Shown: piece by piece, positions 52,968-63,333 of the stretch
How the letters are laid out: every line of letters starts with the position of its first letter
Numbering within the stretch: the first letter of the stretch is position 1
Source: Pigoraptor chileana
Taxonomy: Eukaryota > Opisthokonta > Filasterea
DNA: 64,000 bases
Direction of reading: 5' to 3'
Assembly (NCBI GenBank): GCA_943704495.1
Contig: CALSCR010000739.1
Span: 1 to 64,000 of the forward strand
Made by a program: the position numbers and the translations under genes
The notes under the pieces: generated by a model
What the model saw: the letters and a program-made list of their open reading frames with translations, nothing else
Databases searched by the model: none
Told to the model about the DNA's origin: nothing

Positions 52968-55900
52968 ATGTCGGACGATGCGGTGGATCCCAGCGTTCTT
53001 AAACGAACGCAGAAGGCGCTGGGCAACATTATCAAGAAGCCTGCGCTCACAGATAAGCTCCTCTCCAAGCCCCCCTTTCGATACCTCCACGATGTCATTT
53101 CGGAGTACATGCGCGTGACGGGCTACTTTAAGGGTATGTATGGCGACGACGAGCTCGTGTCGGACAAAGTGACATCGAAGGAGGCCAAGGTTGCGTTTCT
53201 GCAGAAGGCCATCGACGCCGTATCGTTCATGCTGGACGAGCCCTGCTCTGCGCGCCCCGCGAAGATTGTGGCCGGCCAGGAGGCTGATCGGACTAACGAG
53301 TTTCTCCAGATGCTCGCAAAGGCATACAATAACAAGTGCGACGACACAGAGGGCGTGAAGCGCGTTGTTGCCGGGGAACACTACGGCGAAAAGAGCTCAA
53401 AGTCGTCGTCATCGAAGAACGGTACAACGAAGGAGCCATCTCGTGGAAAGGACAGTAAGGATAGCAAGGAGAAGGAAGATCGCAAGTCCGATCGCAAGGA
53501 CGATCGCAAAGATGATCGCAAAGATGATCGCGGGAAAGACAAAGAGACCGAGAAGGAGAAGGATCGCAAGTCGTCTCGGAAGGACGACAAGAAGGACGAC
53601 AAGAAGGACGACAAGGGCGACCGTGACCGCGAGAACAAGGAGAACGAGCGCGGCAGCCGACGGGACAAAGACCGAGACTCTGACCGCAAGGAGAAGAGCA
53701 GTTCGAAGGACTCGAAAGAGCGCGACCGTGATGCCGACAAGGAGAAAGAGAAGAAACGGGAGGAAGAAAAGGAGAGGGAGAAGAAACGGGAGGAAGAAAA
53801 GGAGAGGGAGAGGGAAAAGGAAAAAGAGAGGGAGAGGGAAAAGGAAAAAGAGAGGGAGAGGGAAGAACGAGAGCGTGAAGAGAAAAAGAGTCGCGACGAA
53901 AAGCCCTCCAAGAAGGATCGGCGCTCCGCTCGCGACGATGACGGACACCACGACTCTAATGCGGAGGAAGATGAGGGACGCAAGGCCAAAGATCGCCGCC
54001 GCCGCTCACACGCAGAGACGAATGGAGACGCCGACGAGGACGATGCACAGCTTGCCACGCCCGCACGCCCGCACAGCGCCCGCGCCGGACGGCGCCGCGA
54101 ACACCATGACGACGAGGATGCAGATGCGCCAGACAGAGAGCAGTCGGCTGGAACCCGCGATAACAGTGCAAGTGGGTGTTGTGGTTGCGACGCTGCCGAC
54201 ATGTTTTCTGTTTGGTTCGATCTGCATGTGGCAGAGTTGACGTAGGATCGAATCTTTTGATGTAAAACCCTCCCTGTTTGCCTGGTGAGAAGAGAGACGT
54301 GTGCACTTTGGGTTTGGGTTGGCGTCTGATGGAGTGTATTGTTCTTGGCACGTGACAGGCGGTCGCCGTGATTCTGCGACGGGCTCTGCGCGGAATAGGG
54401 AGCGCCCAAGCAGTGCGCGCCTTCCTCCCCCGAAGCCCAAGTCTAAGGATGGCTCGGAGGATCAGCCGGGGTGGGTGTGTGCACATCCCACACATCAAGA
54501 GACGCACTGGCAGTTGTAGTCTGTTGATGGGATTGAGTCGGGCGGGAAATAGAAATATGTGTGCGTTTTGTTGAGGCGGGGAATTGTGGGTGTGTGTGCG
54601 CGATCCATATGCTTGAAACTTTGCTGCCTGCCATTAGAATCGTCCTGGTCAGTCTCTCTTGTCTCTGCGAGTTTGTACAGCGGTCCATCTGTTCACACAC
54701 TCTGAATCATCACACACACACACACTCACTCCTCACACACACACACACACACACTCCCTCACACACACACACACACGCTCGCTCTCGCAGGAGCCGTGCC
54801 GCGTCCGGCAACCGACCGACAGTGATTGTTGACGGGCGGAAAAAGGACGAGGACGCCAACGACGACGACGACGATGATGACTTTATTGTTGTGAAGAGCG
54901 CAACGGGCGCAGACGATGGGGGCGATGTGAGTTGTTGCTGAGGGCACGCGTGGTCGCATCATCGTCAACACTGCATCCCTGCGCGCATAAACAAAAGAAT
55001 GGTGTTTCCTTCACCCGGTGTTTGTGCCGTGTGTTGTATTGCTGTGTGCTGTGTGTTGTGTGGTCATGTGTTGTGATATTGTATGTCAATTCTGTTTTTC
55101 ATTTTCGAATGCTGCTCTGAGTGTTGGCATCAATCTGACTGTTTTCTATTTCGCATCCCTGAATTGTGTCATCAGGTCGTCATCAGCGGAGACGAAGATG
55201 AGGAGCATGGTGTGTGTTGTGCTTTTGGCCTTGTATATGCGCCCGCACCTCTGATGTTTTGTTGGCTCCGGCGCCATCATGCACACACTCACACAGACAC
55301 CCTACACACACACACCCTGTTCTATCGCCACCCTCTATTCAAACGTGAATCCATGCACTGTGATAATCTCGCTATTCAGGCGCGCTTGTTCGCAAAATTC
55401 TCGAGACAAAGAAGGATTTGGAAGGAGAAGGAGGAGAACGCAAGAGCGTTGCCGTGGATCCGTCTCGGCAGAAGGAAAGGGAGCTGTTCAGGAAGGAGGT
55501 GCGCGCATGCTGTTGTTGTCAATGACACGATGTGATGGATGTGATGGCCTCACCACTATGCAATATTTGTTGCAGCTGCCGTGCAGATGCGTGCCGTTTG
55601 ATCTCAGTGTGTCTGATCCCACTCGCCGCCGTTGACGTGTACTCTTGCTGCAGATTGACAAGCTGCGTGGGAGCGTGCAGACGCTGTGCCGCAGCGCAAA
55701 TCCGCTGGGAAAGACGATGGACTATGTGCAGGAGGACATTGATGCGATGCAGAAGGAGCTCGAGACATGGCGGGAAGAAAACCAGCGCCACGACCGCCTG
55801 CTGAAGGAAGAAATGAGGTGGGCTTCGTCTCTGTGTGCGGCCAACTGGGCAACTCAACTGCAGACTGAGAAAGCGTGTGCGTTGTGCCGTGTGCCGGCGC

Positions 55901-56499
55901 TGGCATGGCAGGCGCCTCCAAATTTGCAATATTGCCATGCGTGTGTGCGTGCGTGCATGCGTGTATGGGTAGGTTTTTTTAAGATGCATATATGGATGTA
56001 TGCAGTTTAGCATCCGACTGAACTTGAGTTTCTTACTCAATGCAGCACAACGCAAAAATCTCTCGAGCCGCTTGTTGCAAAGCTCAAGGATTTGGATGCG
56101 CAGATTGAGGAACAGGTGTGTGTATGTATGCGTGTGTGAGTGTATATCTGGATTTGGGTGGGAATGTATATGTGGGCGTGTGTTGTGTGCATGTGTACCT
56201 TTGTTGGCGTGTGTTTGTTCTGCACACTTGCATGAATGTATGTGCGCCAGACGTCTTGTCCATTAGCATTTTGATTTATTTCGCGTCTCTCTTCCGATTC
56301 GTTGTGGGCACGATGCCCAAGACACTGACGTCACTGCATGTCATCCTGACTCATGCCCTCGTTTCTGCCGCATTCACTGACCAACAACATCCCCGTGTAA
56401 CAGATGGAAAAAATCAACGCTGTCAAGTCGACGATCGCCAAGAACGACTCGAACATTGAGAAGATGCTCAGCAGCATTGCATTTGCATCAAAGGCATGA
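52968..56499 (+). CDS. IFT54: IFT54 / TRAF3IP1 (MIP-T3), intraflagellar transport B subunit
   Basis: Eight exons: 52968-54171, 54359-54470, 54791-54926, 55176-55209, 55380-55498, 55654-55817, 56046-56115, 56404-56499; phases agree; 644 residues. The N-terminal calponin-homology-like domain (about 1-130) has [57 protein letters not shown] very charged middle (about 145-320; repeats of [24 protein letters not shown]) follows. The conserved [13 protein letters not shown] box and an acidic DDDFIVVKS strip precede the C-terminal coiled coil ([50 protein letters not shown]). IFT54 binds tubulin and pairs with IFT20 in anterograde transport, direct evidence that this cell builds a flagellum. Donors 1 and 2 are GTGGGT. 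Confidence 0.95.
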
Positions 56500-57076
56500 G
56501 TGCGTGCGTGCGGGTCACATTTTCATCGAGACCGCACGTGACTTCCACGTCCACTGATGCACACGCCGCGCCTGTTGTGTGATGGTGCTGTAGTGTGTGT
56601 GTGTGTGTGGCGGCAATTTGATTTGCAGCCACGCAACCGTCTCGCTATGTCTGCGTCACCACTGTGCTTTTCCCCGCCCAACGTCATTTGCGCACCACCG
56701 CGCGCGTTTTTCAGCGTTATCTTGCGTCATGCTTGCGTCATGCTTGCGTTCACGTGTTTCTGTTTTCGTCCGATTGTTGCCATTGTTATAACTTTGTGTC
56801 TGCGTTCCTCATGTTTTGGACTTCCTGTTGAGGGCCGATCCCTCCGCTGCAGCGCCACGCGTTTGTTATCACTTATGCATTCAAGCTCACGTGCCAGCCA
56901 ATGTGCGATACATGTGCACAACCCCCTTCAGCGCCCTCGAGTGCATTCAATAGTGCAATCCTAACGAGACGAACATTTGCGCACAAAGGCACTCACGAGG
57001 ACGCAGCACATGAATAGCCACCCGTGATGCATTCGGGATGCATTCAGCATGACCAAATCAGGATGCTTGTTTACTG
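56500..57076. other. Spacer between convergent IFT54 and SLC25A46
   Basis: 577 bp of 3' sequence. It contains one CACGTGAC (56535-56542), a short TG run at 56594, and a triplet of gcgtcatgctt words near 56725. No gene. Confidence 0.6.
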
Positions 57077-59059
57077 TCACGAGGCCGGCGCCTTGGCCAT
57101 TAGCCGCGCCTGCAGCCTGAGGAAGAGCACGTGAGAAACTTTGACGACGGCGGCATGCACAGCTGTCTGCAGCAGCACCGCCCCGGCGCCCGCATAGAGG
57201 CTGCCCCATCCACCCCACGACGCCTCCTGCCAGCAGTCAAACAGGCCGTCGTAGTCGGTCGATACAGACACGAGTCCCCGCCCTTGCAGCGGGTCGTCGA
57301 TAAGCGCCCGCGTCCCTTGCACATGCAGACGCACAACGCACGTTTCGAGTGGATGTAGCAGGCTCTGCGCCGCCAGAGTTGCAAGGAAACAAGCAAGCAC
57401 CTCTGCAAAGAATGCACGCGATGCCGTTGGGCGCGGGCACTGCGGCTGTTTGTTCTTTTCCGTGTCGCCCTCCCCGCTGCCACTGGCAGCAGTTGCATCC
57501 GCAGTGCCAAATCCTCCAAAGTAGCGGCGGACGGACCGTTCCACAATGCCATATATCGATGTCCTCGCAATGAACAGAGTCGCCGTGGGGAAAAACAGTT
57601 CGGCGTACGACAGGCGGGTTCCGTTGCGGTAGATGAGAGGTCTCGCAAAGACGGATGCGGCAGCAGGAGACAGTCGCGACGAATCCACAGACAGGCGGGA
57701 CGTGACCATCGACAGAATACTGTACGAGTAGAACGGAAGCGCAACCATAAACGCAGCCCTGCGCATGTGCGCATGTGCGAAATGGTAATGGTTGGGGGAC
57801 AGACTCCTCTCTCAGCTTAAAACAGTCGCACACAACAAACTATTCAAGGCATCATGCAAAGCACACAACACCCCCCCCCCACACACACACACACACCCTC
57901 TCTCTTTCTTCCCCTCGTCCGAGTCAATGGGCGGAGTACGGAAGGTCACTTCTCCTCCAACACGGCACGAGCAAGTTCTAACAACTGCAGAACCACACAC
58001 GCACCCACGGGACAATAACTCAAAGGCAAAGTCGGCAGCCGCGGCCATCTTTGTTTCCCCGCGCGGGGCGATGCGTCGCAGCACGGCGTCCTTCTGGGTG
58101 GCAAGCGCGCCATGGAACGCGAGATAGGCGGCGTCGCACACCATGTCCGACCCAAACCCACGCCACAGCGCCCACGTGCCCTGCGCGCCGGCGATGCGGG
58201 CCATCACGTGCACACACGGCACAGGTGACAGCCCCGACGGATAGCGGTGTGCCTGCGCGCGAGGGTGCGGCAATCACGACACTGTTCAGATCAGGGCGAC
58301 AGTAACAGAAGGGGGTGATCGCCCGGTGCTTGCTTGTCAACACAGCATGATATGAAAATGCGATTGCTCTCGTGGAATGTCCCTATATATACTAGAACCA
58401 GTGTAAGGAGAGTGAGGCTGGGATACACACACATACATATAAATATATGTACACACACACAGAGGCGAATGAGAGCTGGTGAATCACACCGGGGCAAGCA
58501 GATGCACACCTGGCACTGGTGCCGCAGAACGACAAACGGATGGCACGCGACTTGGTGAGTGAATAAACTGCATGGCCGTGAGGGAACAAAGGACGGAAAG
58601 TGAGGGTGCAGTGCATGAGAGCAGGGGTGTATACGGCATGTGACCCCCTCGCAGCCATCGCAAGCAAAGCAGAGCCCTCAATTCTATGCGGTATTATTAA
58701 CGCTCACTTCGGTACTCACCTTCCCAATCCGATGCCAAATCCAGCGAGTCGGTTCATGCGCTCTATCAGTGCAGTATAAACAGCACACACACTCGAGGGT
58801 CAGAAACAAATGCTCACCCAATCGGCACATGCACGCATGCACATACACACACACACACACACACCCGCGCAGACACTGCATGGCCAGCTGTGTTGGAGAG
58901 CAACCCACCTCTTCTGTGCTCTTTGGGCGTTCGCTGCGTGACAGTTGTGAGAACGTCATTTTCCGCAAGTTCAACAGCAGAGTCGCCGCTGTGAGACGGC
59001 GCGCGGTCAACCTCGGTTCCATGTCCAGACAGGACGTTCCACGACGCAACATGTACCAT
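57077..59059 (-). CDS. SLC25A46: SLC25A46-type mitochondrial outer-membrane carrier homologue
   Basis: Five exons: 59059-58909, 58762-58720, 58567-58510, 58252-58005, 57758-57077; phases agree; 393 residues (human 418). After a polar N-terminus of 50 residues come NRLAGFGIGLGSLFTHQVA and CHPFVVLRHQCQ (family: NRFAGFGIGLAS, HPCIVLRRQCQ). Then ALWRGFGSDMV, AAFMVALPFYSYSILS, and HPLETCVVRLHVQGTRALID with DYDGLFDCW. The carrier motif is degenerate (no PX[DE]XX[KR] in every repeat), as in SLC25A46/Ugo1, which sit in the outer membrane and act in fusion and lipid traffic and do not transport metabolites. A Gly/Ser/Glu insert lies in the last third. A CACGTG lies 275 bp upstream. The first donor is GTGGGT. 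Confidence 0.88.
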
Positions 59060-59468
59060 TGTGGAAAGAAGTGTGCGATCTTGCGCCGAGTACTAGTCGG
59101 GCTGCTGAGTATGGCGGCGTGCGCTCAAAACGCCGCAGTCGACAATGGTCCAACAGAAGACCACGATGCTCCTTTCGAAGCCACTCTTTTATTTTAAACT
59201 CAAAGTGCGATGTCTCAAACCAGAGAATGATGCCTTTGTTCAAATAGATTTACTCCATCTTCCTCATAACTGACGGCAACTCAGCAGTCAGAATTGTGGG
59301 CTGATTTTTGAGCCAGCGAATTATGCCGGTAGTCACGTGCCGGACCTACGATCATGGTCACTCACTTAAAGTGTTCGTCAGTGAGCCTTTGGCCCACAGT
59401 TGTATTCGTGTAAAGTGGTGCATCGTGTTCATAAGTATGTACAGTCCTCCCTAAAAGGGCGGATTGGG
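59060..59468. other. Spacer between SLC25A46 and the Sps2-like gene
   Basis: 409 bp. It contains AGTCACGTGC at 59331-59340 and an actgacggcaactcagcagt stretch at 59268, similar to the word-rich spacers at 41.7 and 47 kb. No gene. Confidence 0.5.
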
Positions 59469-61370
59469 CTAGGCCGCCAGCGGCAGCCACGGCATAGCGT
59501 CGGAGTTTGCGAGTGCGAGACCGCCACGCCGCCGCAGGGCCGGTGTGACAGGGGGCGAATCTGCTTCGGACGTCAATGTGGCAAATGCTGCCTGTTGGCA
59601 CCACGCGGGCACTGCCGGCGCTGGCACCACGCACATGGTGTCTGCGGGGCTCCCGTTGCCGTTGCCGTTATAGGCGCATGCACACGTGATGTTGGCGGTG
59701 GCCGGGATGCGCACGTGTGTCGGACACAGAAGGGGGTTGCGCATGATGAGCAGCCCCCCCGCCGTCTCGAGGGCCCCCACGTCCAAGTGTGTGAGGTTGC
59801 GGTTGTCATAGACGGAGAGAGACCCACCAGCAAGACAATACCCGACGCTCCACACTGTGTCTTCAGAGGGCAGCCGAAAGGCATCGATAACGTCGTCCTG
59901 CGCTATGACCCAGAATAGAGCACTCGGTCCGTTGGGCTGTATCCACCCGGCGCTGCCGAATGCTCGCGCGCGCGGCATGGATATTGTCGTCAGGGCCGCG
60001 TTCTTGAAGAAGCTGGCTATGCCGATCTCCACAAGCGCAGGAAAGGCGACCGATACGAGGCGGTTGCTGCCAGTGACGACGACGCTCCCCATTTCCATAA
60101 CAGGAAAAGAGAGGTTCACAAGGCCCGAGTTGAGGGACAAGAGGAGAACTCCAGATGTCAGCGACGGTGCCGACAGCGACGCGATCAGGGGATGGCCAAC
60201 GACGCGCAGGCCGTCCGTTGCGGTGCGCAGAAGCGGAATGGACAGATTCACAAGCGCTGCATTCGACATGAATAAGAGGTCGACCGCCCGCTCGAGTGCG
60301 GGGAAGGACACCGTCCCGAGACCCGCGTTGCTGTCCATGATCACCGAATTCACAGACTGCAACTTCTCAAAAGATACGCTGGTCAAACCGGTCATCGACC
60401 GTATCAGCATGAACGACGCGCGCTGGAGGGCAGAGAGGTCCAGGATCGCACTGGCCGACTCGCCCTTTGCAAATAATTGATTCAGAATGACGCCGCTGAA
60501 TGTGCAAAACTGCACCTCGGTCAGGCGGGGAAAGTGTATTCCCGCGGTCGCCTCCACGCTCCATATGATCACGCCACGAGCCCGCTCAAGCAGAGGAAAG
60601 CTAATCAGCATATTAGGCGGGTTGTTGTCAGACACATCCATCCGCAGCACACCCTGTATGTCGACAAGGCCTGCGGATCGTAGATGGGGGAAAACCACGT
60701 CACCCAGCGACCGCGCACTCCGCATGGTCAGATTTCCGGAGACGACAGCGACAGCGGACAAGTCGATGGCGGACGTGTAAACATCTTCAAATCTCACAGA
60801 CGACGCATATGTCAGGCGCGGGAAGAGCAGACCGTCCAGCACAGACACGCCATTCACAACGAGGTCGTTGACCGTTGACAGGGACGAGAAGTCGGCGGAA
60901 CGAAGAGTGACGTCCTGCATCACGAGATTGCCGCCCACATGCGCAAGTGCAGGGAAGGCAAGCGTCGACCAATTCCCCGCCCACAACGAAATTGTCAGCG
61001 TGCCCGTCATTGCGGCGAGGGTGGGGAACGCGAGGTTGGGGCACGGCGTGGCTTCCAACGCAGAGCCGTTGATGGAAAGGCTATCGATTTGCACACAACC
61101 AAGCGCCGAAAACGCAGCAAGGGCTTGCGCAGACGAAATCTTGAACGACGACTGCGCACACGTGGTGTCTGCAGTGCTGTCGACCGATTGCAGCACGGAA
61201 TTGAGCGCGAATCCGAGGCTTATTGCAATTGAAATGACGAAGACGATCACGGCTGCCATTACTCGTATGCTGCGCCGCGACATCTTTGTTCGCTTGTGGA
61301 GTCGCGTCTCAAGGTCCAAGAGACGCTGCGAGAGCGTGCCTGTGTCAGCGTCCTCGCTGTGCTCAGACAT
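59469..61370 (-). CDS. Type II membrane protein with receptor-L / Sps2-Ecm33-like repeats
   Basis: One long exon, 633 residues from the ATG at 61370. A cytosolic N-terminus of about 35 residues (MSEHSEDADTGT, RLHKRTKMSRRS) leads into one membrane helix (VMAAVIVFVISIAISLGFAL). The rest is outside: a series of irregular beta-solenoid repeats built on FPxL/LxxAxxVxI, e.g. NLAFPTLAAMTGTLTI, NLSFPVMEMGSVVVTGS and SVAFPALVEIGIASF, with N-glycosylation sequons (NGS, NWS, NLT, NLS, NIT) and a Cys-containing C-terminus. This is the receptor-L-domain/Ecm33-like fold seen in fungal wall and protist surface proteins. The function is unknown; adhesion or sensing is likely. The open frame continues upstream of 61370 and phase-compatible exons exist, so the true start may be at 63333 (see findings). 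Confidence 0.72.
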   Translation of the reverse strand: MSEHSEDADTGTLSQRLLDLETRLHKRTKMSRRSIRVMAAVIVFVISIAISLGFALNSVLQSVDSTADTTCAQSSFKISSAQALAAFSALGCVQIDSLSINGSALEATPCPNLAFPTLAAMTGTLTISLWAGNWSTLAFPALAHVGGNLVMQDVTLRSADFSSLSTVNDLVVNGVSVLDGLLFPRLTYASSVRFEDVYTSAIDLSAVAVVSGNLTMRSARSLGDVVFPHLRSAGLVDIQGVLRMDVSDNNPPNMLISFPLLERARGVIIWSVEATAGIHFPRLTEVQFCTFSGVILNQLFAKGESASAILDLSALQRASFMLIRSMTGLTSVSFEKLQSVNSVIMDSNAGLGTVSFPALERAVDLLFMSNAALVNLSIPLLRTATDGLRVVGHPLIASLSAPSLTSGVLLLSLNSGLVNLSFPVMEMGSVVVTGSNRLVSVAFPALVEIGIASFFKNAALTTISMPRARAFGSAGWIQPNGPSALFWVIAQDDVIDAFRLPSEDTVWSVGYCLAGGSLSVYDNRNLTHLDVGALETAGGLLIMRNPLLCPTHVRIPATANITCACAYNGNGNGSPADTMCVVPAPAVPAWCQQAAFATLTSEADSPPVTPALRRRGGLALANSDAMPWLPLAA

Positions 61371-61395
61371 CCTGCGGGGGGGCTGGTAATCTGCG

Positions 61396-61401
61396 CACGT
61401 G
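61396..61401. promoter_or_regulatory. CACGTG motif just upstream of the Sps2-like ATG
   Basis: GCACGTGACG lies only 26 bp before the ATG at 61370. If it is a promoter element, the gene starts here; if the upstream exons are real, the motif falls in an intron. Confidence 0.3.
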
Positions 61402-61804
61402 ACGTTGTGTTGTGAGTAATGGTGAACATGGCAGGTCATCGCTCTCTCGCAAACACTTACGGTGCCAAAAAATGCTTTGCAAAATAGAGTCGGTGCCGTG
61501 CGCACAGTTCACAACATGTGTTGCTGATTGAAAACTCGGACAATCCTCCTCTTCAAACGTGGGGGAATATTTAAAAGTGGGCGGGGAGAGTAACGAAGCT
61601 GGCGACACTGAACAGCGACGCACCTGGCAGAATGGCAAATGCAAGGCATTGCAATTTGTCTCGTGACGATAGCTGGAAAAAGCATATGTATCGGGTGCGA
61701 TTGCGAAGATACAACAGCGTGAGCATGCCAATTCAGCCACCCATGCATCGCAAATGGTCGCAAATGGGTGGGGGCAAATGACTGAAGAAGACAACCCCCG
61801 CACG

Positions 61805-62960
61805 ACGCACACATACATACACACACATCTACAGATACACACATACACACACATACACGCACATATACAAATACACGCACATACACACACATATACAGAT
61901 ACACACATACACACACATACACGCACATATACAAATACACGCACATACACACACATATACAGATACACACATACACACACATACACGCACATATACAAAT
62001 ACACGCACATACACACACATATACAGATACACACATACACACACATACACGCACATATACAAATACACGCACATACACACACATATACAGATACACACAC
62101 ACATACACAACACACACACACATACACGCACATTTACAGATACACACACACATACACACACATATACAAATACACGCACATACACACACACATATAGATA
62201 CACGCACATACACACACATATACAGATACACACACACATACACAACACACACACACATACACGCACATTTACAGATACACACACACATACACACACATAT
62301 ACAAATACACGCACATACACACACACATATAGATACACGCACATACACACACATATACAGATACACACACACATACACAACACACACACACATACACGCA
62401 CATTTACAGATACACACACACATACACACACATATACAAATACACGCACATACACACACACATATAGATACACGCACATACACACACATATACAGATACA
62501 CACACACATACACAACACACACACACATACACGCACATTTACAGATACACACACACATACACACACATATATAGATACACGCACATACATACACATATAC
62601 AGATACACGCACATACATACACATACACACACACATACACACACATATATACATACACACACATACGCACACACGTGCACACATGCACACATACACAACA
62701 CACACACACATACACGCACATAGACACACACATACAGATACACACACATACACACACATACACACACATACACAGGCACACACATACACACACCCACACA
62801 CATACACACACGCATACACACACACACATGCACACACATACACACACACATATATATATATAAATACATACACATACTCACACATACACACACACAAACA
62901 CACATATATATATACATATACAGATACACACACATACACACACATATACACACACATACA
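61805..62960. repeat. CA-rich satellite with 64-bp and 135-bp higher-order periods
   Basis: About 1.15 kb of CA-rich sequence with nested order. In the left part the marker acatatacaaatacacgcac recurs at 61861, 61925, 61989 and 62053, a 64-bp period. In the middle part catttacagatacac recurs at 62131, 62266, 62401 and 62536, an exact 135-bp period. The right part is looser CA/CATA sequence. All frames lack stops on the minus strand over long distances, which creates false Cys/Val-rich open frames. Confidence 0.95.
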
Positions 62961-62985
62961 CATACATAAACAACTCTGCGCACAC

Positions 62986-63333
62986 CTGCTGAATGAGAGT
63001 CCTGCGCCATGAGGGCGCCGCGTGGTCTGTGTGATCGTCTTCTGCCACTTCGTCTGGGTTCAGGCAGTGCACCCCGTCCGCCAGCACGTGCTCGCTAATG
63101 GGGTTCCGACCATACTCGGCGAGCACGGCCGGGAGCGGATAAGCGCCCGACAGGCTCGGCTCCAGAATATGCAGCTTGCCACACAGGGGCATTACGTGAC
63201 AGGACACCACCTCAACATGGTGTGCATCCTCTAGTTGCACATGCACGAATCCGTCTGCATCTGTGTCCTCGTTCAACGTGTTGCTCCCGGCAGCCGCAGC
63301 ACGGGAGAGCCACCCGCGCAGTCGGCTGAACAT
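62986..63333 (-). CDS. First exon of a minus-strand gene, product unknown
   Basis: ATG at 63333 opens 116 codons ending at a GTGTGC donor (62985), directly before the CA satellite. The peptide (MFSRLRGWLSRAAAAG, then FVHVQLEDAHHVEVVSCHVM, YPLPAVLAEYGRNPISEHVL, SWRRTLIQQ) has ordinary amino-acid use and no low complexity, so it looks coded. I do not recognise it. Phase-compatible candidate exons lie beyond the satellite at 61672-61624 and 61523-61461, and would lead into the Sps2-like frame at 61390. If so, the satellite is an intron of about 1.3 kb. Confidence 0.45.

Noticed and set aside
53381-54409. Ser/Arg-rich antisense frame of 342 codons opposite IFT54 exon 1
   Set aside because: It mirrors the Lys/Glu/Arg/Asp-rich repeats of IFT54 and has no start context or homology.
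61805-62960. CRISPR array
   Set aside because: Repeats are contiguous CA-rich units without unique spacers, and the genome is eukaryotic.
61363-63010. Minus-strand open frames of up to 484 codons made of Cys, Val, Met and Tyr
   Set aside because: They are the translation of the CA satellite, which has no stops in several frames; composition is periodic and no family fits.
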